Counted from the first letter of the stretch, positions 44,794 to 51,958 are shown. The stretch is DNA of 64,000 bases from Sanguibacter sp. HDW7 (GCF_011300875.1 NZ_CP049862.1:1736001-1800000); one strand, 5' to 3'. The notes: a model not told the origin generated them from the letters alone. Translations and numbers: made by a program.

Positions 44794-46482
44794 ATGACCT
44801 CCACCGACGAGCGGCCCTGGGTCGCGCAGTACCAGCCGGGCGTGCCCGCCGACATCGTGATGCCGACGACCTCGCTCGTGACGATGTTCGAGACCTCCGT
44901 GCGGGAGGCCGGGCAGAGCCCCGCCATGGAGTTCTTCGGCCGCCGCACGACGTACGCGGAGCTCGGCGCGAAGGTCGACCGGCTCGCCGAGGGTCTGCGG
45001 AACCTCGGGGTTCGCGCGGGCGACCGCGTCGCCCTCGTCCTGCCGAACTGCCCCCAGCACGTCATCGCGTTCTACTCCGTCCTGCGTCTCGGTGCCGTCG
45101 TCGTCGAGCACAACCCCCTCTACACGTCCCGTGAGCACCGCCACCTCGTCGAGTCGCACCAGGCGCGCGTCGCGATTGCGTGGGACAAGACGGTCGCGGC
45201 GCTCCAGGAGCTTCCCGCAGACGTCGCGATCCCGACGATAGTCGCGGTCGACCTCCTCGCGGAGTTCCCCGCCGCGAAGCGGGCCGCCCTGCGCCTCCCG
45301 GTGAAGAAGCTCCGCGAGACGCGTGCGGGCCTCACCGCACGCACGTCGGGCACGGTCGCGTGGAAGGACCTGCTCGCGTCCCCTGCGCTCGACGCGGCGC
45401 ATCCTCACCCGGAGGTCGACGACCTCGCCGTCATCCAGTACACGTCGGGTACGACCGGGCGACCCAAGGGCGCGATGCTCTCGCACCGCAACCTCTACGC
45501 GAACGCGCTCCAGGGCGAGGCGTGGATGCACGGCGCGGAGTACCGCAAGGAGATCTTCTACGCCATCCTGCCGATGTTCCACGCGTTCGGCATGACGCTC
45601 TACCTCACGTACGGCGTGCTCAAGCAGTCGCTTCTCGTCCTGTTCCCCAAGTTCGAGCCTGGCATGATCCTCGACGCGTGGAAGAAGTCTCCCGCGACGG
45701 TGTACTGCGCGGTCCCGCCGATCTATGAGCGCACGGCGCTCGCGGCCAAGGAGCGCGGCATCTCGCTCGCGTCGGCGAAGTTCTGCATCTCGGGCGCGAT
45801 GAACCTGCCCGACCACGTCGTCGAGCTGTGGGAGTCGATGTCGGGCGGCCTGCTCGTCGAGGGCTATGGCATGACCGAGTCCTCCCCCGTCGCGCTCGGC
45901 AACCCGTTCCACCCGACGCGTCGCACGGGCACGATCGGTGTGCCCTTCCCGTCGACGTGGATGAAGGTCGTCGACCAGGACGACCCGACGCGCGAGGTCA
46001 CGCAGGGCGAGCCGGGCGAGCTGCTGCTCAAGGGCCCGCAGGTCTTCCAGGGCTACTGGAACGCGCCCGAGGAGACGGCAAAGACGCTTCTCGACGACGG
46101 CTGGCTGCGTACCGGCGACATCGTCACCGTCGACGCGGACGGTTTCACGACGATCGTCGACCGCGTCAAGGAGCTCGTCATCACGGGCGGTTTCAACGTC
46201 GCGCCGTCGGAGGTCGAGGAGGTGCTGCGGCTGCACCCGTCGGTCAAGGATGCGGCGGTCGTCGGCAAGCCGCTCGAGCGAGGCGGCGAGATGGTCGTCG
46301 CGGCGGTCGAGCTCGAGGACGGGGCGACGCTCGACGAGGCCGCGCTGCGGGAGCACTGCCGGTCGCGGCTCGCGGCGTACAAGGTGCCGAAGCGGATCGT
46401 CGCGATTTCGGAGACGCCGCGCTCGATGCTCGGCAAGGTGCTGCGCGCCAAGGTCCGGGAGATCGTGCTCCCGATGATCTGA
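44794..46482 (+). CDS. Long-chain fatty acid-CoA ligase type AMP-binding protein
   Basis: An acyl-adenylate-forming enzyme of the FadD type, activating fatty acids to acyl-CoA. The 562-residue protein has the P-loop-like YTSGTTGRPKGAML (about 220-233), the GYGMTES motif, the hinge GWLRTGDIVTVDADGF, VDRVKELVITGGFNVAPSEVE, and the C-terminal catalytic lysine in SMLGKVLRAKVRE. ATG 44794 is preferred because GGGAGAAG lies at a better distance than for ATG 44785. A 24-bp terminator follows. Chain-length preference cannot be told. Confidence 0.92.
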   Translation: MTSTDERPWVAQYQPGVPADIVMPTTSLVTMFETSVREAGQSPAMEFFGRRTTYAELGAKVDRLAEGLRNLGVRAGDRVALVLPNCPQHVIAFYSVLRLGAVVVEHNPLYTSREHRHLVESHQARVAIAWDKTVAALQELPADVAIPTIVAVDLLAEFPAAKRAALRLPVKKLRETRAGLTARTSGTVAWKDLLASPALDAAHPHPEVDDLAVIQYTSGTTGRPKGAMLSHRNLYANALQGEAWMHGAEYRKEIFYAILPMFHAFGMTLYLTYGVLKQSLLVLFPKFEPGMILDAWKKSPATVYCAVPPIYERTALAAKERGISLASAKFCISGAMNLPDHVVELWESMSGGLLVEGYGMTESSPVALGNPFHPTRRTGTIGVPFPSTWMKVVDQDDPTREVTQGEPGELLLKGPQVFQGYWNAPEETAKTLLDDGWLRTGDIVTVDADGFTTIVDRVKELVITGGFNVAPSEVEEVLRLHPSVKDAAVVGKPLERGGEMVVAAVELEDGATLDEAALREHCRSRLAAYKVPKRIVAISETPRSMLGKVLRAKVREIVLPMI

Positions 46483-46490
46483 CCCACCTG

Positions 46491-46541
46491 CGACGCACGT
46501 CGGGCCGCCACCCCGCTGGGGTGGCGGCCCGACGTGCGTCG
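46491..46541. terminator. Perfect 24-bp bidirectional terminator hairpin
   Basis: 46491-46514 pairs without mismatch with 46518-46541 around GCT. It lies between the convergent acyl-CoA ligase and DoxX genes and is the longest perfect hairpin of the window. Confidence 0.88.
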
Positions 46542-46550
46542 TGGTGGGGC

Positions 46551-46916
46551 TCAGAAGGCGACGAAGGCCCGTCCGACGGCGACGACGAGCGCGAGCACGA
46601 GGAGGACGATCGCGGGCGTCGCGGGCTCGGAGCGACGGACGTGCGTGACGATCGCGCCGACCATGGTGACGGCGAGGAGTGCGGCGGCGACGGGCACGAG
46701 CCAGGTCGCGATGCCGGTCGCGCCCGGCAGGACGAGGCCGAGGGTGCCGAGGATCTCGGCGAGGCCGATGAGGCGGATCTGGTTCTGGGCGAAGTCCTCG
46801 GTCCAGGCCATGCCGTTCGCGGCGAGCTTCGCCTTGGGCTGGGTGGCCTTCATGAGGCCGGCCATGAGGAAGATGGCGGCGGCAAGGCCGGCGAGGGCCC
46901 ACAGTGCGATGTTCAT
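46551..46916 (-). CDS. DoxX family membrane protein
   Basis: A 121-residue four-TM protein of the DoxX family. The pattern LAAAIFLMAGLMKATQPKAKL, then QIRLIGLAEILGTLGLVLPGATG and two further hydrophobic helices, fits. DoxX proteins have been linked to thiol/oxidative stress membrane complexes in mycobacteria. The start (MNIALWALAG) follows CCGGAG. It is divergent from a MarR gene with an inverted repeat between, so MarR control is likely. Confidence 0.85.
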   Translation of the reverse strand: MNIALWALAGLAAAIFLMAGLMKATQPKAKLAANGMAWTEDFAQNQIRLIGLAEILGTLGLVLPGATGIATWLVPVAAALLAVTMVGAIVTHVRRSEPATPAIVLLVLALVVAVGRAFVAF

Positions 46917-46939
46917 GGTGCTCCGGGTTCGACTGGAAG

Positions 46940-46991
46940 TTGCGTGGTCAATTATTGCGTCCGCAACCATTGCGTTGTCAAGCAGTACGAT
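46940..46991. promoter_or_regulatory. MarR-type operator and marR leaderless -10 between DoxX and MarR genes
   Basis: TTGCG-TC-CGCAA (46955-46966) is a perfect inverted repeat, and further TTGCG half-sites lie at 46940 and 46970. On the plus strand TACGAT (46986-46991) stands exactly 6 nt before the MarR ATG. The AT-rich AATTATTG beside the palindrome can supply the DoxX -10 on the minus strand. Confidence 0.6.
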
Positions 46992-46997
46992 GAGCCC

Positions 46998-47507
46998 ATG
47001 GCAGACCCCAGGTGGCTCACCCCCGACGAGCAGGAGGCGTGGCTCGCGCTCGCCGCCCTGACGATCCGCCTGCCCGCGCTCCTCGACTCCCAGCTCCAGC
47101 ACGACGACGGGCTCGGGCTCGTCGAGTACCTCACGCTCGCGATGCTCTCCGAGTCCACGGAGCGCACCCTCCCCCAGGCGACGCTCGCACGCCTCACCGC
47201 GACACCCGCCCCCCGCATGTCCCGCACCCTCGGCAGGCTCGAGGCCAGGGGCCTCGTCGAACGCGCCGCCGACCCGGACGACCGCCGCGCCGTCCTCGCG
47301 CGCCTCACGGACGACGGCCTCGCCGCGGTCGTCGCCGCCGCACCCGGGCACGTCTCCCAGGTGCGCGCGGCCGTCTTCGACCGCCTCGACGCGGCCCAGG
47401 TCGATCAGCTCCGCGACATCGCGCGCGCCCTCACGGCGACGGGCTGCGCCGCGTCCGAAGGGTGCACCGACGCCGCCGATTTCGCACCTCGCCCGACCAC
47501 GCGCTAG
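46998..47507 (+). CDS. MarR family transcriptional regulator
   Basis: A 169-residue winged-helix regulator. The core LVEYLTLAMLSESTERTLPQATLARLTATPAPRMSRTLGRLEARGLVERAADPDDRRAVLARLTDDG is typical MarR, including the wing DPDDRRA. A C-terminal Cys pair (about 151 and 156, GCAASEGC) could sense oxidants, which is inference. It is leaderless, divergent from DoxX, and its stop codon overlaps the -10 of the following tRNA gene. Confidence 0.88.
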   Translation: MADPRWLTPDEQEAWLALAALTIRLPALLDSQLQHDDGLGLVEYLTLAMLSESTERTLPQATLARLTATPAPRMSRTLGRLEARGLVERAADPDDRRAVLARLTDDGLAAVVAAAPGHVSQVRAAVFDRLDAAQVDQLRDIARALTATGCAASEGCTDAADFAPRPTTR

Positions 47508-47510
47508 AGT
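47481..47510 (+). promoter_or_regulatory. Promoter of tRNA-Val(CAC)
   Basis: TTCGCA (47481-47486), 18 nt, TAGAGT (47505-47510), 17 nt before the tRNA. The -10 overlaps the stop codon of the MarR gene. Confidence 0.5.
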
Positions 47511-47527
47511 CTTCCACGCACCACGCC

Positions 47528-47602
47528 GGGCGATTGGCGCAGTGGTAGCGCGCTTCGTTCACACCGAAGAGGTCACTGGTTCGAACCCAGTATCGCCCAC
47601 CA
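47528..47602 (+). tRNA. tRNA-Val(CAC)
   Basis: A full cloverleaf: acceptor GGGCGAT/ATCGCCC, D arm GGCGCAGTGGTAGCGC, anticodon stem CTTCG/CGAAG with loop TTCACAC (anticodon CAC), T arm CTGGTTCGAACCCAG. The 3' CCA is encoded. Confidence 0.95.
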
Positions 47603-47605
47603 GCA

Positions 47606-47637
47606 CGAAGGCCCCTCCCGATCGGGAGGGGCCTTCG
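47606..47637 (+). terminator. Perfect palindromic terminator after tRNA-Val(CAC)
   Basis: 47606-47621 pairs with 47622-47637, built around CGAAGGCCCCTCCC. It begins 4 nt after the tRNA. Confidence 0.8.
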
Positions 47638-47682
47638 TCGTTCTCGGGCGGCGTCTTCAGGCCGCGTCACGAGGCGGTGCGC

Positions 47683-47868
47683 TCAGCCCCGCCACGGAGC
47701 CCCGGACACCGCGACGTCAGGACGCCCCACGAGGCCCGGCCACTGCTCCGCGACCCACGGGAACACCCAGACGAACAGTGCCCCGACGACCGCGAGCATG
47801 ACGATGAGGACGAGCAGCAGCCGCACGGGAGCGGGTCCCGGCAGGCGTCGGAAGATCCAGGTCCACAT
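47683..47868 (-). CDS. Small single-TM protein coupled to sortase
   Basis: A 61-residue protein: basic N-terminus (MWTWIFRRLPGPAPVR), one TM (about 17-38, LLLVLIVMLAVVGALFVWVF) and a short outside tail ending VAVSGAPWRG. Its ATG overlaps the sortase stop (ATGA), and a GGAGG ribosome-binding site lies inside the sortase end. Small TM proteins next to class E sortase genes are common in actinobacteria. Function unknown. Confidence 0.75.
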   Translation of the reverse strand: MWTWIFRRLPGPAPVRLLLVLIVMLAVVGALFVWVFPWVAEQWPGLVGRPDVAVSGAPWRG

Positions 47869-48578
47869 CAGGAGGCCTCCATCTCGGCGACGACGTCGGG
47901 CGTGCCCGCGGAGCGCGGCAACCACCCCTCAAGCTCGGCGTGGACGATCCAGCGATGATCGTTGCCGAACGCGCCGTAGCGCAGCGAGTGGCACGTCGTC
48001 ATGGTGAGCAGGCGCCGATCGGGCACCGCACCGGGCTTGCCGGGCACGGGCGCGACGACGTCCGTGCGGTCGGGCGTGACGATCTCGTGCCCAGTGACGC
48101 GATAGACGAACCACGTCTCGGCGGTCTCGACGACGACCGCATCGCCGACCTCGAGATCTGGCGCGTGGAGGAAGTTGTTGCCGTACGAGCGCCGGTGCCC
48201 GGCGACCGAGAAGTTGCCGAGCCCTCCGGGCGTGGCCGTCCCCGGGTAGTGACCCGCGAACGCACGGTCCAGGATGTCGGGGGTGACACCCTCGACGACA
48301 GGCATCCGGTTCTGCGTCTTGTCCGCCCACGACGGCACGATGAGCACGCCGAGCGTCTCGCCATGGGCGACCTGGGCGACGTCGGGGACGTCGTCCGTCC
48401 GGAGCCCCTCGGGGGCGACGGGCTCCGGCGCAGCCGGCTCGACGTGGGCATAGAACTGTGTGACCTGCTCCTTGGCCTCCTGGACGGGGCCGAGCCCGGT
48501 CCACCAGAGCTGCCAGACGACGAAGAGCCCGACGACGGCGCCGAGGGTCAGCAGCAGCTCGCCGAGGAACCCGAGCAC
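47868..48578 (-). CDS. Class E sortase
   Basis: A membrane transpeptidase that attaches LAXTG-type proteins to the cell wall. The 236 residues have an N-terminal TM (about 8-27), the sortase core with catalytic His128 (FSVAGHRRSYG), Cys196 (LLTMTTCHSLR) and the late Arg209 (NDHRWIVHAEL), all in class E context. GTG 48578 is the first in-frame start but has no ribosome-binding site. A good GAGGAGG-spaced ATG at 48637 and a -10 TAAACT at 48675-48680 belong to a different frame, so one base seems to be missing in the GC-rich tract between (see findings). No substrate gene is nearby. Confidence 0.88.
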   Translation of the reverse strand: MLGFLGELLLTLGAVVGLFVVWQLWWTGLGPVQEAKEQVTQFYAHVEPAAPEPVAPEGLRTDDVPDVAQVAHGETLGVLIVPSWADKTQNRMPVVEGVTPDILDRAFAGHYPGTATPGGLGNFSVAGHRRSYGNNFLHAPDLEVGDAVVVETAETWFVYRVTGHEIVTPDRTDVVAPVPGKPGAVPDRRLLTMTTCHSLRYGAFGNDHRWIVHAELEGWLPRSAGTPDVVAEMEAS

Positions 48579-48674
48579 GCCGATGGGGCCGGCGCGCGGC
48601 GCGCGGCGTGACGGCCGTCGGTCGTCGCGTGATGCATGCGTCCTCCTCGCGGTGCTCGTCGGTGCTGGTCGGTC

Positions 48675-48680
48675 AGTTTA
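48675..48680 (-). promoter_or_regulatory. Probable -10 of the sortase operon (TAAACT)
   Basis: On the minus strand TAAACT lies 38 nt before ATG 48637, which itself follows GAGGAGG. This promoter suits the out-of-frame ATG and not GTG 48578. Confidence 0.45.
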
Positions 48681-48746
48681 TGAGCGGTCCGACCGGGCGC
48701 ACGCAGGACGTCCGGGTGACGTTCGGGAGACATCCGTCACCCGGAC

Positions 48747-49568
48747 TCACGGATCGAGGTCGTCGTCGCGGCGGGCGGCGAACGCTGCCGCAACCTGCCC
48801 GACGCGGTCGTCGGCGGCCAGGGTCGTGCCGTCGAGGGCGACGACGGGCGCGACACCCCGCAGCGAGGACGTGAGCGCGAGAGCACGTCCGTCGAGGTCG
48901 TCGAACGCGACGTCGCCCTCTCGGACCGGGACGGGCAGCGCGTCCGACCAGGCGAGCAGGAGCGCCCGGGTGACGCCGGGCAGGCAGCCCGTCGCGAGCG
49001 TCGGGGTGAGGAGCCCGGCACCGTCGCTCACGAGGGCGTTCGACGTCGCGGCCTCGCTGAGCCGTCCGGTCGTGTCGGCGAGCAGCGCCTCGTCGGCGCC
49101 GTGGCGCCGCGCGGCGGCGAGCGCGACGACGTTCTCCTGGTAGGACGTCGACTTCACCCCCGCAAGCGGTGAACGCTCGTTGCGGACCCATGGCGCGCGC
49201 CACACCCGGACCGGCCCGGGCACGGGTGCGGGCGTGCCGACGACGAGCAGGCGGCCGGGGCCGTCGCCACGCACCGGTCCTGCAGGGCCGTCGCCCGCAG
49301 TCCACGTGACGCGAAGCCGGCCGACCGCCGGGTCGGCGCGCAGGACAGCGTCGAGCGCGCCGCGGACCGCGTCCTCGTCGGGCGCGGGCAGCCCGACGGC
49401 GGTCGCCGACGCCCGGAGGCGCGCGACGTGCCGCGTCACGGCGAAGGGTCGGTCCCGCACGACGACGAGCGTCTCGAAGACCCCGTCGCCGAGCGTGAGG
49501 GCGTGGTCGGACACGGGGATCGTCGCGCGCCCGTCCACGTGCGTGCCGTCGAGCCATACCGTCGTCAT
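48747..49568 (-). CDS. pabC: Aminodeoxychorismate lyase-like class IV aminotransferase
   Basis: A 273-residue fold-type IV PLP enzyme. The N-terminus has HALTLGDGVFETLVVVRDRPF, the PLP lysine is in GVKSTSYQENV (about residue 140), and EALLADTTGRLSEAATSN follows. It overlaps the upstream pabB by 4 bases (ATGA), which supports the role of turning aminodeoxychorismate into 4-aminobenzoate and pyruvate for folate. Confidence 0.88.
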   Translation of the reverse strand: MTTVWLDGTHVDGRATIPVSDHALTLGDGVFETLVVVRDRPFAVTRHVARLRASATAVGLPAPDEDAVRGALDAVLRADPAVGRLRVTWTAGDGPAGPVRGDGPGRLLVVGTPAPVPGPVRVWRAPWVRNERSPLAGVKSTSYQENVVALAAARRHGADEALLADTTGRLSEAATSNALVSDGAGLLTPTLATGCLPGVTRALLLAWSDALPVPVREGDVAFDDLDGRALALTSSLRGVAPVVALDGTTLAADDRVGQVAAAFAARRDDDLDP

Positions 49569-50686
49569 CGGTCCTCATCGGGAGCGGCGGCCGCGCGGGC
49601 CGTGGAGGCGAGCGCGACGAGCCGCGCCGCCTTGAGCTGTGTCTCCTGCCACTCGCCCTCGGGGTCGGAGCCCCACGTGATGCCGGCGCCCGTGCCGAAG
49701 CGCAACGTGCCGTCCATCCACCAGAACGTGCGGATGCCGACGGCGAGCAGCGCGCGCCCCGCGTCAGCGTCGATCCAGCCGAACGCACCGCAGTACGGGC
49801 CGCGCGGCTCGGGCTCGAGCTCACCGATGACGCGCAGCGCCGACGACTTCGGTGCGCCGGACACGGACGCGGGCGGGAAGGTCGCGGCGAGGATCTCGTC
49901 CCAGCGCGTGCCGGTCCGGACGTCGCCCGCGACGGTCGTCACGAGGTGGACGAGCCCGGGATGGACCTCGACGTCGAGCAGACGCTCGACCCGGACCGTC
50001 CCGGGCACGCACACCTGCTGGAGGTCGTTGCGGACGAGGTCGGTGATCATGACGTTCTCGGCCTCGTCCTTGGGCGTGAGGCCCGACGCCGTCGCCGCAG
50101 TTCCCTTGATGGGCGACGACGTGAGCGTGCCGTCGGCGAGCGCGAGGAACAGCTCGGGCGACGCGGGCACGACCCATGCCGCGGGAACCGTCCTGCCGTC
50201 CGGCAACGTGCCGCCTGCGGGCACGTGGAGGTGGCCGCCGTACGGCGCGGGGTTGCCGGCTGCGAGACGCACATCGAGCGCTGCCGCGTCGGGCTCGGTC
50301 CCGTCCGCGCCGGAGGCGTCTGGGCCAAGGGGTGCAGCGAGCACGCGGCACAGGTTGACCTGGTAGACCTCCCCCTCCCGGACCGCCGCGCGGATCGCGC
50401 GCACGCCGGCTCGGTAGGCGTCCGCGTCGAGCGAGCTCGTCCATGCGTCGGCGTCGGGCCCGCGCCACGGGCGGGCACCGGGCGTCCCGACGTCGGGCTC
50501 CACCTCGGCCATGCGCCACGCGACGCACTCCCCCTCGAACGTCGCACGGACGAACCAGGTCCCGCCGCGGGCGATACGCTCGGCCCCGGCGCGCGTCGAG
50601 GGGTCGACGACGTCGACGACACCCCGGGCGACGAGACCGCCGAAGCGCGCCGTCGCGGGCGCTGCGGGGCCGGCCTGGGACGTCAC
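49565..50686 (-). CDS. pabB: Aminodeoxychorismate synthase component I (chorismate-binding)
   Basis: A 373-residue chorismate-binding enzyme that with a glutaminase subunit makes aminodeoxychorismate. Marks: REGEVYQVNLCRVL, SSPIKGTA, DEAENVMITDLVRNDLQQVC, and PPASVSGAPKSSALRVI with GPYCGAFGWID. The N-terminal domain is short, as in compact actinobacterial PabB forms. The open frame continues upstream, but GTG 50686 stands exactly 6 nt after TATCGT, the leaderless pattern of this window. pabC overlaps downstream; no pabA is in the window. Confidence 0.92.
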   Translation of the reverse strand: MTSQAGPAAPATARFGGLVARGVVDVVDPSTRAGAERIARGGTWFVRATFEGECVAWRMAEVEPDVGTPGARPWRGPDADAWTSSLDADAYRAGVRAIRAAVREGEVYQVNLCRVLAAPLGPDASGADGTEPDAAALDVRLAAGNPAPYGGHLHVPAGGTLPDGRTVPAAWVVPASPELFLALADGTLTSSPIKGTAATASGLTPKDEAENVMITDLVRNDLQQVCVPGTVRVERLLDVEVHPGLVHLVTTVAGDVRTGTRWDEILAATFPPASVSGAPKSSALRVIGELEPEPRGPYCGAFGWIDADAGRALLAVGIRTFWWMDGTLRFGTGAGITWGSDPEGEWQETQLKAARLVALASTARAAAAPDEDR

Positions 50687-50692
50687 GCCGCC

Positions 50693-50698
50693 ACGATA
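50693..50698 (-). promoter_or_regulatory. Leaderless -10 element of pabB (TATCGT)
   Basis: TATCGT, then GGCGGC (6 nt), then GTG 50686 on the minus strand. Confidence 0.6.
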
Positions 50699-50754
50699 TC
50701 CCGCGGCGCGGCTCTGCTCACGGGCCGTCCGGGGGCAGGTCACACCCGTGTGAG

Positions 50755-50784
50755 TTGGACGTCCGTGCAAGTGTCGACTAGTGT
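50755..50784 (+). promoter_or_regulatory. Promoter of the first tRNA group
   Basis: TTGGAC (50755-50760), 18 nt, TAGTGT (50779-50784), 45 nt before tRNA-Gly. The promoter of the second group has the same layout. Confidence 0.55.
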
Positions 50785-50829
50785 TCTGCGAGTGCCACGG
50801 CACCGGGGAGACTCGGAGGCCGATGTCAT

Positions 50830-50901
50830 GCGGATGTGGCTCAGTGGTAGAGCATCACCTTGCCAAGGTGAGGGTCGCGGGTTCGAATCCCGTCATCCGC
50901 T
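50830..50901 (+). tRNA. tRNA-Gly(GCC), copy 1
   Basis: Acceptor GCGGATG/CATCCGC, anticodon stem TCACC/GGTGA with loop TTGCCAA (anticodon GCC), T arm CGGGTTCGAATCCCG. No encoded CCA. Identical to the copy at 51562. Confidence 0.95.
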
Positions 50902-50939
50902 CGGAGACGAGCGCCGGTTCGCCGGTTCGCGTAGTCCAC

Positions 50940-51010
50940 GGTGGAGTGGCCGAGAGGCGAGGCAGCGGCCTGCAAAGCCGTACACACGGGTTCGAATCCC
51001 GTCTCCACCT
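50940..51010 (+). tRNA. tRNA-Cys(GCA)
   Basis: Acceptor GGTGGAG/CTCCACC, anticodon loop CTGCAAA with anticodon GCA, T arm CGGGTTCGAATCCCG. No encoded CCA. It is present only in the first group. Confidence 0.93.
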
Positions 51011-51027
51011 CGCAGCAGCACAACTCT

Positions 51028-51099
51028 GGGCGATTGGCGCAGCGGTAGCGCGCTTCCCTGACACGGAAGAGGTCACTGGTTCGATCCCAGTATCGCCCA
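51028..51099 (+). tRNA. tRNA-Val(GAC), copy 1
   Basis: Acceptor GGGCGAT/ATCGCCC, anticodon stem CTTCC/GGAAG with loop CTGACAC (anticodon GAC), T arm CTGGTTCGATCCCAG. No encoded CCA. Identical to the copy at 51714. Confidence 0.95.
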
Positions 51100-51104
51100 C
51101 AGCA

Positions 51105-51132
51105 CGAAGGCCACCCCTCGGGGTGGCCTTCG
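51105..51132 (+). terminator. Terminator of the first tRNA group
   Basis: CGAAGGCCACCCC pairs with GGGGTGGCCTTCG, 6 nt after tRNA-Val. The same stem follows the second tRNA-Val. Confidence 0.8.
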
Positions 51133-51172
51133 TCGTTCCCGGCGACGCCACCGCCGTACGCGACAGAACCGG

Positions 51173-51260
51173 CCTGCTGCCGGCAGGCCTCTGGCGTGCT
51201 GCCGGCAGGCCCCGGACCGGCTCCTCGCGGGCCCTGATCCGGCTCCCGGCGGGCCCGATC
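51173..51260. repeat. Four diverged 22-bp tandem repeats
   Basis: Units begin at 51173, 51195, 51217 and 51239. The first two share TGCTGCCGGCAGGCC (15 nt), which contains the palindrome CTGCCGGCAG; the last two share CCGGCTCC and GCGGGCCC at the same phase. Confidence 0.75.
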
Positions 51261-51291
51261 CGGCCGTGGCCCGCGACGCCCCTCCTTCTCG

Positions 51292-51340
51292 ACGGATTGA
51301 CGCTGGCCCACCGTCGAGCGGAAGTCCAGCGTCAATCCGT
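51292..51340. repeat. Perfect 15-bp inverted repeat, 19-nt spacer
   Basis: ACGGATTGACGCTGG (51292-51306) and CCAGCGTCAATCCGT (51326-51340). It is less GC-rich than its surroundings. Confidence 0.85.
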
Positions 51341-51369
51341 GCCTGCCCCAGCTCGGGCCGCCGGGCGCT

Positions 51370-51441
51370 GCGACAGGCTCGTCGACGAGAGCGGCGACAG
51401 GGACGCCGACGAGTGCGGCGACGGGCTCGGCGACAGTGAAC
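51370..51441. repeat. Three 24-bp tandem repeats
   Basis: Units begin at 51370, 51394 and 51418, each starting GCGACRGG and containing GRCGA. On the minus strand one frame reads as an eight-residue repeat (EPVAALVG, VPVAALVD, EPVAAPGG), but no gene context supports translation. Confidence 0.7.
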
Positions 51442-51488
51442 GGCACCTGCTCCGGCGTACCCGTCACGCACCGCGCGCTTCCGCCGTT

Positions 51489-51518
51489 TTGGAGAACGGT
51501 GCCTGCGTGGACTATCTT
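51489..51518 (+). promoter_or_regulatory. Promoter of the second tRNA group
   Basis: TTGGAG (51489-51494), 18 nt, TATCTT (51513-51518), 43 nt before tRNA-Gly. Confidence 0.55.
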
Positions 51519-51561
51519 TAGTGAGCACCGCGCGGCCCGGGAAACCGGATCGCGATGGCGT

Positions 51562-51633
51562 GCGGATGTGGCTCAGTGGTAGAGCATCACCTTGCCAAGG
51601 TGAGGGTCGCGGGTTCGAATCCCGTCATCCGCT
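51562..51633 (+). tRNA. tRNA-Gly(GCC), copy 2
   Basis: Same sequence as the copy at 50830-50901 over the whole tRNA, with anticodon GCC. Confidence 0.95.
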
Positions 51634-51713
51634 CGGACGAGAATCCTTCCTCGAGCCGCCCTACGGGCGGCTCGTCGCATGGATCGGCTCCACCCCGCCT
51701 GGTTCCAGGCGTC

Positions 51714-51785
51714 GGGCGATTGGCGCAGCGGTAGCGCGCTTCCCTGACACGGAAGAGGTCACTGGTTCGATCCCAGTATCGCCCA
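51714..51785 (+). tRNA. tRNA-Val(GAC), copy 2
   Basis: Same sequence as the copy at 51028-51099, with anticodon GAC. tRNA-Cys is absent from this group; an unrelated spacer of 80 nt separates Gly and Val. Confidence 0.95.
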
Positions 51786-51790
51786 CAGCA

Positions 51791-51819
51791 CGAAGGCCAC
51801 CCCCTCGGGGTGGCCTTCG
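51791..51819 (+). terminator. Terminator of the second tRNA group
   Basis: CGAAGGCCACCCC (51791-51803) pairs with GGGGTGGCCTTCG (51807-51819). It is nearly identical to the terminator at 51105-51132 and is followed by the same CGTTCCCGGCG. Confidence 0.8.
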
Positions 51820-51958
51820 TCGTTCCCGGCGCACCTCGCCCCCGGGCCACTCGTCCAGCCGTCACCTCACGCCCTGGATGGTCACGTCCGTCCGAATCGC
51901 GACGGACGTGAGAGTCCGGGCTATGCTCGGGCCATCACCGGCCGCCGCAGGAGGACTC

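Larger units (their letters stand above)
51133..51488. other. Non-coding, repeat-rich spacer between two tRNA groups
   Basis: No gene is supported here: frames lack starts, conserved motifs and ribosome-binding sites, and the only long frames run through the tRNAs. The stretch holds four 22-bp tandem units, a perfect 15-bp inverted repeat and three 24-bp tandem units, listed separately. Confidence 0.7.

Noticed and set aside
51173-51441. CRISPR array in the tRNA spacer
   Set aside because: Repeats are directly adjacent with no spacers, differ between tracts, and no cas gene is present.
50841-51467. 208-codon minus-strand frame covering the tRNA group and its spacer
   Set aside because: It runs through three tRNA genes and the 24-bp repeats; no ribosome-binding site or family match.
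50830-51830. Integrated element at the tRNA genes
   Set aside because: No integrase, excisionase or attachment-site duplication of a tRNA end is seen; the repeated parts are whole tRNA genes with promoters.
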